Notes under the pieces: generated by a model
What the model was told of the DNA's origin: nothing
The model's input: only the letters and a program-made list of their open reading frames with translations
Database searches by the model: none
Program-made: the position numbers and the translations under genes
In this document: one piece after another, positions 1-7,190 of the stretch
How the letters are laid out: the number at the start of each line of letters is the position of its first letter
Numbering within the stretch: the first letter of the stretch is position 1
From: Bacilli bacterium
GTDB taxonomy: Bacteria; Bacillota_I; Bacilli_A; ML615J-28; CAG-698
Direction: 5' to 3'
NCBI GenBank assembly: GCA_023228385.1
Contig: JALOBF010000016.1
Location: 1 to 18,728 of the forward strand
DNA: 18,728 nt

Positions 1-316
1 CGGAAATGGGAATTAGACAACGGTTTTTTTGAAAAGCGGTTTTAAATGCATTCTTTTCCGTAATGGTTTCCGCTTTGGCGTTTATCATCTGAAAAGAACC
101 CCGGTCCGTTTTCGCAAACCCCGGGATAAATCCCCATTTAAACAGCCTGAATCGGTATTGTGTCCCGTCGAAAATAACCGCGGGAATTTGCTCGTTGGGG
201 GCGATATTATATCGGGGCAGTTGATATTCTGTTTCTGGATCGTATATATTAAAGTATTCCTGTAAATATCCGAGCATTTCTTGTTTGCTTGCGGCAATCG
301 CAAAACGACCACACAT
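1..316 (-). CDS. SRAP-domain protein (YedK/HMCES-like), 3' end cut off by the window
   Basis: The frame starts with Met-Cys-Gly-Arg-Phe-Ala, the family hallmark. Cys2 becomes the N-terminal residue after Met removal and forms a covalent thiazolidine link to abasic sites in single-stranded DNA. Further family motifs follow: YNIAP near residues 36-40, KWGFIPGF near 60-67 and INAKAET near 77-83, the last carrying the conserved Asn and Glu of the active site. About 105 codons are present and the gene runs out of the window at base 1, just after CLIPIS, so roughly the C-terminal half is missing. The ATG at 316 is preceded by an AAGGTGAT ribosome binding site. From family knowledge the product is cytosolic and protects abasic sites at replication forks. 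It diverges from the hydrolase gene at 418. The identification rests on motifs alone but they are distinctive. Confidence 0.93.
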   Translation of the reverse strand, partial: MCGRFAIAASKQEMLGYLQEYFNIYDPETEYQLPRYNIAPNEQIPAVIFDGTQYRFRLFKWGFIPGFAKTDRGSFQMINAKAETITEKNAFKTAFQKNRCLIPIS

Positions 317-334
317 TTTAATCACCTTGCATTA

Positions 335-364
335 ATTATATCACAACGCAACCCCAAATTACAA
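335..364 (-). promoter_or_regulatory. Promoter of the SRAP gene
   Basis: On the minus strand TTGTAA (364-359) and a perfect TATAAT (340-335) are separated by 18 bp. The expected transcription start, near 328, coincides with the ribosome binding site, giving a leader of about 12 nt. Confidence 0.6.
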
Positions 365-391
365 TTATAACTATACATTTATTTGAAGCTG

Positions 392-400
392 TGTTATAAT
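392..400 (+). promoter_or_regulatory. Extended -10 promoter of the alpha/beta hydrolase gene
   Basis: TGTTATAAT at 392-400 is a TG-n-TATAAT extended -10 element. No good -35 hexamer lies at the right distance. The predicted start near 407 falls on the first G of the GGAGG ribosome binding site (407-411), so the leader would be only about 11 nt. Confidence 0.6.
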
Positions 401-417
401 TTTCCCGGAGGAAAGAT

Positions 418-1167
418 ATGATTACAAAAGAAATAATATTAGAAGGTATACCTTTCACGGTTTATCAAAGAAAAGAAATTAAACCGAAACGTTTATTGTT
501 TTTCTTTCACGGTTTTACCGGCGAGCGCCATAGCGGCATCGGCGAACGGGCCGCCGCCTTAACCGAAATCGGCTTTCTTGTTATTGCCGGTGATGCTTAT
601 TTACACGGTGAACGGTCACCGGAGTTTTTCGCTGCTTGGGACAATGCCCGGAAGCATTGTGATATTATCAATATTATTATCAGAACCGCTAAGGAAATAA
701 AATATTTATATCATAAATATTTTAAAAACTATTCGGATATTAAAACATTTCCCGTTTACGCTTACGGCGTATCGATGGGGGCGGCGACGGCTTTTTATCT
801 TACTTCAATTATGGAAGAAGTAAATTCGCTGGTCAGTATCCTTGGTTCTCCGTCGTTTTGCGATTTTTATGAGCTTAAGCAGCAACTGTATGGTTTTAAT
901 CGTGACGATTATTTCTTGATTAATCTTCAAAGTTATCGCGAAGAAGATCCTCTCCTTAACTATCATCGCCTTAAGGGAAAAAATATATTTATGACCGGCG
1001 GGACTGAAGATAAAATTGTACCGATGGTCTATAGCAAACAATTAAACGAAAAACTTAAAAATGAAAAGGTTATATTTAAAGCCTATAATACCGGTCATAT
1101 GTCAACAGCGGAAATGTTGGAAGACAGTTACAATTTTCTAAAGAACCGCTTGGCGCAAGACGAATAA
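418..1167 (+). CDS. Alpha/beta hydrolase, YitV-like esterase
   Basis: A 249-residue alpha/beta hydrolase. HGFTG at 31-35 gives the oxyanion region. The nucleophile elbow is G-V-S-M-G (117-121) with Ser119, the likely acid is Asp198 in GGTEDKIVP, and the catalytic His is 227 in NTGHMS. The overall pattern (HGFTGERH, then GDAYLHGER, then LGSPSF after the elbow) resembles the YitV/YtmA serine esterases of Bacillus, whose physiological substrates are unknown. There is no signal peptide or membrane segment, so it is cytosolic. The ATG at 418 follows a GGAGG site with good spacing. It is probably a single-gene transcript, since about 200 bp separate it from the pnt promoter. The fold and triad are secure. 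The substrate is not predictable. Confidence 0.88.
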   Translation: MITKEIILEGIPFTVYQRKEIKPKRLLFFFHGFTGERHSGIGERAAALTEIGFLVIAGDAYLHGERSPEFFAAWDNARKHCDIINIIIRTAKEIKYLYHKYFKNYSDIKTFPVYAYGVSMGAATAFYLTSIMEEVNSLVSILGSPSFCDFYELKQQLYGFNRDDYFLINLQSYREEDPLLNYHRLKGKNIFMTGGTEDKIVPMVYSKQLNEKLKNEKVIFKAYNTGHMSTAEMLEDSYNFLKNRLAQDE

Positions 1168-1379
1168 AAGTCCATGTTAAAATTGCGGCATCGAGCTGAT
1201 GGGATTCGGCAAGATTTCTTAATCAATCCGGTTATGATGAAATGAAACGATAAAAAAAAATTAATCGATTTTTCGGATAAGAATAAAAAAAAGCATCCGG
1301 TTCTTAAGACTTCATTAAAAACGGCTTCCATAAACCAATCGATTGGGGAACATAAAAAACTAAAATAATATGAAAACGC
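1168..1379. other. Intergenic stretch without a recognisable gene
   Basis: No convincing gene or terminator lies between the hydrolase stop and the pnt promoter. On the plus strand a frame from ATG 1174 runs to TAA near 1368, interrupted by one TGA at 1243-1245 and lacking a ribosome binding site. It may be chance or decayed coding sequence. A perfect 12-bp palindrome, CCAATCGATTGG, lies at 1335-1346, about 35 bp before the pnt -35 element. Confidence 0.5.
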
Positions 1380-1409
1380 TTGAATATTTGCCTTTTTCTA
1401 TGTTATAAT
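1380..1409 (+). promoter_or_regulatory. Promoter of the pntA1-pntA2-pntB operon
   Basis: TTGAAT (1380-1385), an 18-bp spacer and extended -10 TGTTATAAT (1401-1409). Transcription would start near 1416, just before an in-frame ATG at 1423 and about 58 nt before the preferred pntA start at 1474. Confidence 0.65.
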
Positions 1410-1473
1410 AATTTGAGGTTTTATGGCGGAAAAAAAGCCCGCCAATAAAATGTTATTAATAATGGAGGAGAAT

Positions 1474-2640
1474 ATGATTATTGGGATTTTAAAAGAAATA
1501 ATGCAAGGCGAACGCCGAGTCGCCGGCACCCCGGAAACCGTAAAAAAAATGGTTGAAACCGGAGCCGCGGTCCTGGTTGAGACGAAAGCCGGAGATGCAT
1601 CATTTTATTCCGATGATGCTTATCTGGAAGCGGGGGCGATATTGGTTGATGATCCGGAGGCTATTTATGAACGGGCCGAAGTTATATTGAAAGTTAAAGA
1701 ACCGCGGTTTAATCATAATAAAAACAAACACGAAATTGATATGATGCATCCCGGTCAATACCTAATTACATTTATTCATCCGGCGGCCCCGGCCAATCAT
1801 GAGCTTGTATCCAGGATGGCTGAAAAAGGAATTATCGGTTTAACTTTAGACGGTGTTCCGCGGATTAGCCGGGCCCAAACAATGGATGCTTTATCGTCAA
1901 TGAGTGCCTGTGCCGGTTATAAAGGAATGATTATGGCGATTGATGAAATTTCGAAATTCGTTCCGCCGATGGCCAGCGCCGTCGGAATGTTGCGACCGGC
2001 AACCGTTCTTGTTGTCGGTGCCGGAGTTGCCGGATTGCGGGCTGTCGCCACCGCCAAGAGTTTGGGTGCCGCCGTGTATGCCGCCGACATCCGGCCTGAA
2101 GCTTGTGAACAGGCAAAATCGTTGGGGGCAAGAATCATTGATTTAGGTGTCCCGGCTGCCGTCGCCGTCAGTGCCGACAGGAAATACGCAAGCAGTCTTT
2201 CTGAAGAATGGCTAACAGTTGAGAGAAAAAATCTTGAAGAGAAAATCGCTCAAGCCGACATTGTTTTTTTGTCCGCCCTTGTTCCGGGTAAACTGTCCCC
2301 GATTATTGTTACCGAAACCATGGTTAAGGCGATGATGCCGGGCAGTTGTATCGTCGATATTTCAATTGACCAGGGCGGGAATTGCGAAATCACGCCGCCG
2401 GGCGCGAAGGAGATCCGCCATGGTGTTATGATTATCGGTATTAAAAATATCCCCGGTATGATTCCCACCAGTTCAACTTGGATGTTCGCTCATAATGTTT
2501 ACAATTTGCTTACTTATATTACGAAAAAAGATAAAATTGAATTGGATATCAACGATGAAATTGTCGCTTCGATTCTTGTCACTAAAGACGGAAAAATACT
2601 TCATGCCGGGGCCCTCGAAGCGATGGGAGCAAGTCAATAA
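1474..2640 (+). CDS. pntA: NAD(P) transhydrogenase subunit alpha part 1 (NAD-binding domain I)
   Basis: A 388-residue soluble domain I of proton-translocating nicotinamide nucleotide transhydrogenase, which passes hydride from NADH to NADP+ using the proton gradient. It has the N-terminal IGILKE and E-R-R-V-A-G-TPE motifs, the RQD-loop residues (Arg130, Gln135 and Asp138 in RISRAQTMD), the NAD-binding G-x-G-x-x-G at 182-187 (VVGAGVAG), and the conserved SIDQGGNCE. The start was set at ATG 1474 because GGAGGAG lies at 1464-1470 and family members begin at this point. An in-frame ATG at 1423 with a weaker GAGG site would add 17 residues unlike the family. The subunit is split, as in Rhodospirillum and many Gram-positives, with the membrane part in the next gene. 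It would sit on the cytosolic face of the membrane bound to domains II and III. Confidence 0.95.
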   Translation: MIIGILKEIMQGERRVAGTPETVKKMVETGAAVLVETKAGDASFYSDDAYLEAGAILVDDPEAIYERAEVILKVKEPRFNHNKNKHEIDMMHPGQYLITFIHPAAPANHELVSRMAEKGIIGLTLDGVPRISRAQTMDALSSMSACAGYKGMIMAIDEISKFVPPMASAVGMLRPATVLVVGAGVAGLRAVATAKSLGAAVYAADIRPEACEQAKSLGARIIDLGVPAAVAVSADRKYASSLSEEWLTVERKNLEEKIAQADIVFLSALVPGKLSPIIVTETMVKAMMPGSCIVDISIDQGGNCEITPPGAKEIRHGVMIIGIKNIPGMIPTSSTWMFAHNVYNLLTYITKKDKIELDINDEIVASILVTKDGKILHAGALEAMGASQ

Positions 2641-2682
2641 AAAGAGGCCGATTCAGGCCTTTTATGATACTAGGAGGAAAAC

Positions 2683-2991
2683 ATGGATTCGATACAGGGT
2701 ATTTTACTAGTGGTTTTTATTGTGGCGGCGCTTGTTGGATATTTTATAATTAATCGCGTACCGAGTCTTTTACATACGCCGCTGATGTCGGGAATGAACG
2801 CTCTGTCCGGGGTAACCATTCTTGGAGCATTAGTGGCAACGGCCGCCGCCATCCATTCGCCTTCTCCCCTTTTTGGATATATCTTCGGTGCCTTGGCCAT
2901 TGTGCTTGCAATGATTAATGTCGCCGGCGGCTTTGTCGTTACCAACCGAATGCTTAGGATGTTTACCAAAAAGGAGAAGCATCATGATTAA
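2683..2991 (+). CDS. pntA2: NAD(P) transhydrogenase subunit alpha part 2 (membrane anchor)
   Basis: A 102-residue membrane protein with three or four hydrophobic segments (roughly residues 5-22, 36-55 and 62-85). It corresponds to the C-terminal membrane region of fused PntA, and the central PLMSGMNALSGV matches the PLMSxTNAISG-type motif of this subunit. With PntB it forms the proton channel (domain II). A TAGGAGG ribosome binding site precedes ATG 2683, 42 bp after the pntA stop. Its end overlaps the start of pntB by 8 bp, which suggests translational coupling. The assignment is supported by sequence motif, size and gene order. Confidence 0.93.
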   Translation: MDSIQGILLVVFIVAALVGYFIINRVPSLLHTPLMSGMNALSGVTILGALVATAAAIHSPSPLFGYIFGALAIVLAMINVAGGFVVTNRMLRMFTKKEKHHD

Positions 2992-4390
2992 TCTTGTGTT
3001 CATGGTTGCGATTACCGATACCGTTTATTATATTGTTTGTGGAATACTGGCGGTAATTGTGCTGACCGGTATTTACTTAATGAGTAAAGTTAAGACCGCT
3101 GCCTTCGGTAATTTTTTAAGCGCTTTGGCGATTGCTTTTGGCATTGTGTTAACCTTGGTAAAATATGATATTATACCGGTTTGGATTTTATATATCGGTA
3201 TTGCCGTCGGCTTTCTTATCGGTTATTATTTGGCTGTCCGGGTCAAAATGATTGAAATGCCACAACTGGTTGCTTTTTTAAACGGGGTCGGCGGAGCCGC
3301 TTCCGCTATCGTCGGTTTTTTTGCTTATCTCGGTATCGGTACGGATTCCGACCTTTTCAGTAAAATTACGGCACTGCTTGCGATTGCCGTCGGAACGGTA
3401 ACGTTTTTCGGCAGTATGGTTGCGGCGGGTAAACTTCATAAATTAATATCACAAAAACCGATTATCTTACCTTTTCATACGATAATTACTGTCGGGTTAT
3501 TTTCAGTGTTAATCGCGTCTATTATTTTTGGGACTTTTTCCGGCCATAATACCATACCGAGTTTAAATGCCGTTGCGTTGGTCGTGATTGCCGCATTATT
3601 TGGTTTGGTTTTTACCGTCCGGGTCGGCGGGGCGGATATGCCGATTACAATATCGCTCCTTAACAGTTTAAGCGGTGTGGCCGGAGCGATTGCCGGTTTG
3701 GCGATTAAAGATGTATTGCTTGTTGCCGTCGGCGGCATTGTCGGTGCTTCGGGTTTGCTTTTGACTCAAATCATGTGTAAAGCGATGAACCGCCGTCTTT
3801 GGACCATATTACTCGGTAAAACAACCGCTATAAGAAAAAGTCAAGTATCGGCGCTACCTCAAACCGATTTGGAAGAAAGCTCAACCGCCGTTCCGATAAC
3901 CGTTTTGAAAACGGCAAAAAAAGTTATTATTGTTCCCGGATACGGAATGGCCCTTGCGCAAGCCCAACATTTGGTGAAAGCTTTGGCCGACCGCCTTAGC
4001 GAAAATGGGGCCGCCGTTAAATATGCGATTCATCCGGTGGCCGGCCGAATGCCGGGTCATATGAATGTTCTGCTTTGCGAGGCCGATGTTGATTATGAAG
4101 ATTTATATGAAATGGCCGATATCAATAATGAATTTGCCGCCGCCGACTTAACAATTATAGTCGGGGCCAATGATGTTGTAAATCCGGCGGCCCGCGATAC
4201 GGACGGAACGCCGATATCGGGAATGCCGATTCTAAACGCCGATCATTGTCCGAATATCGTAATCTTTAATTATGATTTAAAACCGGGTTATGCCGGAGTT
4301 GACAATCCTTTATACAAAAGAAAAGAAGGTGTATGGTTGGCTTTGGGCGATGCGGCGGTAACTATAAAAAATTTATTGGAAAAATGGTAA
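2984..4390 (+). CDS. pntB: NAD(P) transhydrogenase subunit beta (membrane domain II and NADP-binding domain III)
   Basis: A 468-residue PntB. The first 280 residues hold about eight or nine membrane helices, with MPQLVAFLNGVGGAAS (92-107) typical of the proton channel. The last 160 residues form domain III: PGYGMALAQAQ (318-328), HPVAGRMPGHMNVLL (350-364) and GANDVVNPAA (394-403), which bind NADP(H), and NPLYKRKE near the end. ATG 2984 was chosen because AAGGAG lies at 2971-2976. A longer frame from 2918 would lie inside pntA2 and add 22 residues foreign to the family. The start codon overlaps the pntA2 stop region. The complex uses the proton motive force to make NADPH from NADH, or runs in reverse, and here the three genes form one operon closed by the terminator at 4416-4445. 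Confidence 0.96.
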   Translation: MINLVFMVAITDTVYYIVCGILAVIVLTGIYLMSKVKTAAFGNFLSALAIAFGIVLTLVKYDIIPVWILYIGIAVGFLIGYYLAVRVKMIEMPQLVAFLNGVGGAASAIVGFFAYLGIGTDSDLFSKITALLAIAVGTVTFFGSMVAAGKLHKLISQKPIILPFHTIITVGLFSVLIASIIFGTFSGHNTIPSLNAVALVVIAALFGLVFTVRVGGADMPITISLLNSLSGVAGAIAGLAIKDVLLVAVGGIVGASGLLLTQIMCKAMNRRLWTILLGKTTAIRKSQVSALPQTDLEESSTAVPITVLKTAKKVIIVPGYGMALAQAQHLVKALADRLSENGAAVKYAIHPVAGRMPGHMNVLLCEADVDYEDLYEMADINNEFAAADLTIIVGANDVVNPAARDTDGTPISGMPILNADHCPNIVIFNYDLKPGYAGVDNPLYKRKEGVWLALGDAAVTIKNLLEKW

Positions 4391-4415
4391 AAAGAATAAA
4401 GCATATTTGACATCT

Positions 4416-4445
4416 AAAAAACCGCCGGTTTGACCGACGGTTTTT
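4416..4445. terminator. Bidirectional intrinsic terminator between pntB and the convergent small gene
   Basis: The arms AAAAACCG-C-CGGT and ACCG-A-CGGTTTTT form a stem of about 13 bp with one mismatch and a 3-nt loop. There is a T run on the plus strand and an A run on the other side that becomes a T run in the opposite direction. The minus-strand stop codon (4444-4446) sits inside the right arm. Confidence 0.88.
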
Positions 4446-4833
4446 AAAACTTTGTTATTATCGTAAAGAAATCGCCTATCAAAAAATCGCCTTCCTGATA
4501 GGATACGGTAAAGGTTTTATCTGAGGTGATGAATTTTGCCCCTCTAATATTAAGATTACCAAAATTAAATCGTTCGTCGTTTTGAAGATTATCGACTCCG
4601 ATAACGCAAATTGTACCGGTATCCACGGTAATGCCGTCATAAACGCCATCACCGCCGTAGGTGAGCCCGATAAAGATTTTTACGCCGTCGATTTCAAGAA
4701 AGGCAGCTTTGTGATTGAGTTCATAAAAAAGTGCCCATAATTTTTCAATCCATTGATAGCCGGGGTTTCCTTTGATTATAATGCAAGGGTCACCGATATA
4801 ATAGATCCCAGCCGGCATATTTATTTTTTCCAT
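4444..4833 (-). CDS. Uncharacterised small protein with an N-terminal YYIGDPC motif
   Basis: A 129-residue soluble protein that I cannot assign to a named family. It begins MEKINMPAGIYYIGDPCIII. Proteins with a similar opening (PAG-x-YYIGDPCY) occur, as far as I recall, among uncharacterised bacterial and phage proteins, but I cannot confirm homology here. The rest is rich in beta-type sequence, with repeated Gly-Asp (GGDGVYDGITVDTGTICVIG), and looks like a small beta-sandwich. There is no signal peptide or membrane segment. The start was moved from the longest frame (4872) to ATG 4833 because AGGAGGG lies directly upstream and the conserved-looking part begins there. It follows the nuclease gene by 28 bp on the same strand and probably shares its transcript. 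Its role, perhaps as an accessory or immunity-type partner of the nuclease, is unproven. Confidence 0.7.
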   Translation of the reverse strand: MEKINMPAGIYYIGDPCIIIKGNPGYQWIEKLWALFYELNHKAAFLEIDGVKIFIGLTYGGDGVYDGITVDTGTICVIGVDNLQNDERFNFGNLNIRGAKFITSDKTFTVSYQEGDFLIGDFFTIITKF

Positions 4834-4861
4834 TGTTTCCCTCCTGGTCCAGTTAATCTTT

Positions 4862-5668
4862 CTAATCGCCAAATATCATTGCCACAAATTCCGGATGGTC
4901 AATAAAAGGATTACGATTATTTTGCCATTTGTAAATCACTTCATTGCGCTTTCGTTCAAAGTCATCGGGCGGGTCTTCTTGATGCCACATTAACAAGCAT
5001 GATAGGACAGCCATTTTTGCTCCTTCCGGTGTATAATTGGTTTCCGGATCATTAGGTAAAACTTCATTGACCAAACTTAATTCCGGATAACGGATTACCA
5101 TATAAAATAAGATTCTTGCAACATCACCTTTATCTTCATCTCCGGGATAATAAGTATCGGCAGCGGTTTCATTAGAAAATACTTTATTCCCCCGACTGCT
5201 GTTAACGCGCGGTACAATAGCTCTTAAGTTATGGAGATCGCTTGCCTGGTTAATTTCGCTTTCCCCGACCCGCCTAACGCCCAGCCGCGAATTAGGCCAG
5301 ACATGTTCACGATGCCAACTGGTACTGTCCCATTTGGCATTGACCCGATCCCGAGAATAAATTGTGATAACTTTAGTCGGATCGTTTGGATCACAATCGG
5401 CTTCCGCCAATGCGCTTTTTGCTTCCGCATAACTTAATCCCTTGACATTGGAGCCGATGAGTTCCGTAAGAAAGTCGCTTAATTGATCGCCGTCCAAGCC
5501 TTCGGCCTCTTTATAATATTCCTCGAGCGGCAGCAGTGTATATTGGTCGTTATTATCAAAAAAATCGATTAAATCATAAAAAAAGTCGCATCCGGAAAGG
5601 GCTATTATTATGATAACAAATAAACTGATTAGCCCGCTTATCCTTTTTATCTTGATTTTTTTAGTCAT
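4862..5668 (-). CDS. Secreted lipoprotein nuclease of the endonuclease I family
   Basis: A 268-residue protein with a lipoprotein signal: a basic N-terminus, a hydrophobic stretch at residues 11-23 and lipobox LSGC with Cys27. The mature part has the endonuclease I (EndA/Bsn-type) motifs. These are WHREHVWPNS (118-127), with the catalytic His and metal-binding residues, DLHNLRA (144-150), NSSRGN (156-161), DKGDVARILFYM (179-190), and the C-terminal QNNRNPFIDHPE. Such enzymes cut DNA or RNA outside the cell, and here the lipid anchor would hold it on the membrane surface, suited to nucleotide scavenging. The start at 5668 follows an AGGGAG site about 12 nt upstream. The longer frame from 5788 would place 40 unrelated residues before the signal peptide. 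Only the lipid-anchored cell-surface location is an inference; the family is secure. Confidence 0.93.
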   Translation of the reverse strand: MTKKIKIKRISGLISLFVIIIIALSGCDFFYDLIDFFDNNDQYTLLPLEEYYKEAEGLDGDQLSDFLTELIGSNVKGLSYAEAKSALAEADCDPNDPTKVITIYSRDRVNAKWDSTSWHREHVWPNSRLGVRRVGESEINQASDLHNLRAIVPRVNSSRGNKVFSNETAADTYYPGDEDKGDVARILFYMVIRYPELSLVNEVLPNDPETNYTPEGAKMAVLSCLLMWHQEDPPDDFERKRNEVIYKWQNNRNPFIDHPEFVAMIFGD

Positions 5669-5705
5669 ACTTTGTAGTCTCCCTAGGCATGATATGCTAT
5701 ATTCT

Positions 5706-5734
5706 ATTATATATCGTTTTCCTAATATAATCAA
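5706..5734 (-). promoter_or_regulatory. Promoter of the nuclease gene
   Basis: On the minus strand TTGATT (5734-5729), a 17-bp spacer and TATAAT (5711-5706). It points away from the L25 promoter, so the two transcripts diverge. Confidence 0.65.
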
Positions 5735-5789
5735 CAGTAAAAAAAATGTTTTGATAATAAAATTACCAAAAACTAAAAATAAGGACAAA

Positions 5790-5818
5790 TAGACAAAAAC
5801 ACAAATTTATGATATAAT
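5790..5818 (+). promoter_or_regulatory. Promoter of the L25 gene
   Basis: TAGACA (5790-5795) matches the -35 consensus at five of six positions. A 17-bp spacer leads to a perfect TATAAT (5813-5818). Transcription would start near 5825. Confidence 0.75.
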
Positions 5819-5861
5819 TATAATAAACAACTATAATTTATTATTGAAAGGGGTTTTTGAA

Positions 5862-6479
5862 ATGATTTTAAAACCAAGAAAATTACCGGTAAAAAAATTG
5901 CGCCAAGACAATATAGTACCGGGTGTAATTTACGGAAAAGATTTTCCGAGTATTTCGATTCAAGTCGATGAAAAAGAATTGATTTCAGCGTACAAGCAAT
6001 TTGGTCAAAGCCTTGTTTTTGCTGTTGAATTAAACGGAAAGGGGCAGAGAGTGTATATTAAGGATCTTCAATATGAACTGTTAAGCAACCATAAAATTAC
6101 CCACTTTGACTTAGTCCGCGTTTCTAAGGATTCATTGATCACTGCCGACATTCCCGTTATTATTAAGGGACGAGAGGTAATTGAAGACAAGAAATTATTT
6201 GTTGAATTTGTCCTGCAAACCGTTAAAGCCGAATATCCGGCAACAATGGGCGTTGCCAATTTTGAATTTGATGTATCGGAATTTGATATTAATGATGCGG
6301 TTTATGTTAAAGATATCGTTGTTGAAGAAGGGATTAATATATTAGATAATCCCGAACAAATAATCTTAATTATTAAAGAACCGGTTATGATTGAAGATTT
6401 AGAGGGAGTTGCCGATAAAGAACATGAAGAAAGATTGGATACCGATGCTGAGGAATCACAAGAAACACCTCTTTTATAG
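5862..6479 (+). CDS. rplY: 50S ribosomal protein L25 / general stress protein Ctc
   Basis: A 205-residue protein of the bL25 TL5/CTC type. The N-terminal part (about 1-90) has RKLPVKKLRQDNIVPGVIYGK and the ITHFDLVRV strand of the 5S-rRNA-binding barrel. The second domain (about 91-178) has the TADIPVIIKGREVIEDKK and DVSEFDINDAVYVKDI patterns. An acidic tail of about 25 residues follows, as in CTC proteins. The ATG at 5862 is preceded by AAAGGGG, while a TTG at 5844 upstream lies at or before that site and is unlikely. It binds 5S rRNA in the large subunit and in Bacillus is stress-induced. The gene stands alone between its promoter and a strong terminator. The N-terminus is slightly shorter than in many homologues. 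Confidence 0.93.
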   Translation: MILKPRKLPVKKLRQDNIVPGVIYGKDFPSISIQVDEKELISAYKQFGQSLVFAVELNGKGQRVYIKDLQYELLSNHKITHFDLVRVSKDSLITADIPVIIKGREVIEDKKLFVEFVLQTVKAEYPATMGVANFEFDVSEFDINDAVYVKDIVVEEGINILDNPEQIILIIKEPVMIEDLEGVADKEHEERLDTDAEESQETPLL

Positions 6480-6496
6480 GAGTGGCTCCTTTTAAG

Positions 6497-6554
6497 AAAA
6501 ATACCGCTAAGCAAACAGAATGTGTTACCAACATTAGTTTCAGCGGTATTTTTT
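6497..6554 (+). terminator. Intrinsic terminator of the L25 gene
   Basis: The arms AAAAATACCGCT (6497-6508) and AGCGGTATTTTT (6542-6553) form a 12-bp stem. The enclosed 33 nt can extend it with AAAC/GTTT and AATGT/ACATT pairs, and a T run closes it. A smaller AGGAG-TGG-CTCCT hairpin at 6478-6490, overlapping the stop codon and followed by four T, may add to it. Confidence 0.8.
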
Positions 6555-6707
6555 AAAATATCGGGCAAAATGAAGATCCTTTGTTTTGCGAAAAGACATA
6601 TAAACTTATTGCAATTTTGAGTTAAACAATTAGAAAAGGCGAACAACCGAAATAATGACTTATTTATTTATCCAAGCCATCCGCTTAACTCATTTTTTTA
6701 TTGATCA
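6555..6707. other. Intergenic stretch, nothing recognised
   Basis: This AT-rich sequence lies between the L25 terminator and the riboswitch promoter. I see no gene, RNA motif or repeat in it. Confidence 0.5.
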
Positions 6708-6736
6708 TTGACTTTTAAGTCCTGATTTGGTATGAT
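6708..6736 (+). promoter_or_regulatory. Promoter of the c-di-AMP riboswitch transcript
   Basis: TTGACT (6708-6713), a spacer of exactly 17 bp and TATGAT (6731-6736), both hexamers matching consensus at five of six positions. The start would be near 6743, just before the aptamer. Confidence 0.8.
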
Positions 6737-6745
6737 AATTACAAG

Positions 6746-6897
6746 ATATCTCCGAATCCGACAAAAGAGTGGGGAACCCAATTATTGGGGTGAATCTTGT
6801 TAATCAAGAGGGGCAACTTGGGTGTCCTAACCCGTCAGCTAACCCCATAGGAGTGCACCAAGCGTATGACGAGTTTTAGACTAGTTATGCGTTTTTT
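6746..6897 (+). promoter_or_regulatory. ydaO-yuaA type c-di-AMP riboswitch with downstream terminator
   Basis: The aptamer (about 6748-6856) carries the conserved blocks of the ydaO class: CCGAATCCGA (6752-6761), GGGGAACCCA (6771-6780), GGGGTGAATCTT (6787-6798), a variable hairpin CTTG-TTAAT-CAAG (6796-6808), and CCCGTCAGCTAACCCC (6831-6846). CTCC (6750-6753) pairs with GGAG (6850-6853) to close P1, and TGGGG (6770-6774) with CCCCA (6843-6847). An expression platform follows: CGTATGAC (6863-6870) pairs with GTTATGCG (6884-6891) through two G-U pairs, then six T (6892-6897). In this class ligand binding stabilises P1 and allows termination, so it is normally an OFF switch. The next genes on the strand are oadG-like and oadB, starting 294 nt after the T run. 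Confidence 0.92.
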
Positions 6898-7099
6898 GTT
6901 ATTTACCAATTAAAATAAAGGTGAAAATACGCATATACTATTTTAATCTTTGAATTGTCAGCAGCACAGCCTTTTTTCCAAATGATAGTCCAAGACGAAT
7001 CTAATTTTCCCAGGTATTTGTTTTTGCATTTTTTTAATAATATCAAATGAAAAAGAATAAAAAACAAATAAAAATCATATTGTCGGGAAAACATTGGAG
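6898..7099. other. Unexplained spacer between the riboswitch terminator and the oad promoter
   Basis: No convincing gene is present. On the plus strand AAAGGTGA at 6918-6925 resembles a ribosome binding site but is followed only by short frames. On the minus strand a 63-codon frame (7094-6903) of low-complexity composition lacks support. The stretch may be a long untranslated leader or the remains of a lost gene that the riboswitch once controlled. Confidence 0.45.
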
Positions 7100-7128
7100 T
7101 TGAAATTTGTGATAAAAAGTGATAAAAT
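7100..7128 (+). promoter_or_regulatory. Internal promoter directly upstream of oadG-oadB
   Basis: TTGAAA (7100-7105), a 17-bp spacer and TAAAAT (7123-7128). It would start transcription near 7135, after the riboswitch, giving oadGB expression independent of c-di-AMP. Confidence 0.6.
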
Positions 7129-7190
7129 ATAACAAGTTATATTCAGACTTTTAAGATAAGTATATAAAAAGTAAGAAGGTGAAATTTATT

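Noticed and set aside
1174..1368. Plus-strand frame of about 64 codons with a single in-frame TGA, suggesting a UGA-Trp gene or pseudogene
   Set aside because: No ribosome binding site, no recognisable family, and every real gene in the window is consistent with UGA as stop, so recoding is unlikely. Chance is sufficient in AT-rich sequence.
6478..6493. Small AGGAG-TGG-CTCCT hairpin as a separate terminator
   Set aside because: A 5-bp stem with four T is marginal. It is mentioned with the much stronger hairpin directly downstream.
6302..6646. 114-codon minus-strand frame over the end of L25
   Set aside because: It is the antisense shadow of L25 and runs through its terminator hairpin. No family likeness.
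6903..7094. 63-codon minus-strand frame in the riboswitch-oad gap
   Set aside because: Biased AT-rich composition, no ribosome binding site seen, and it opposes the direction of the surrounding transcription unit.
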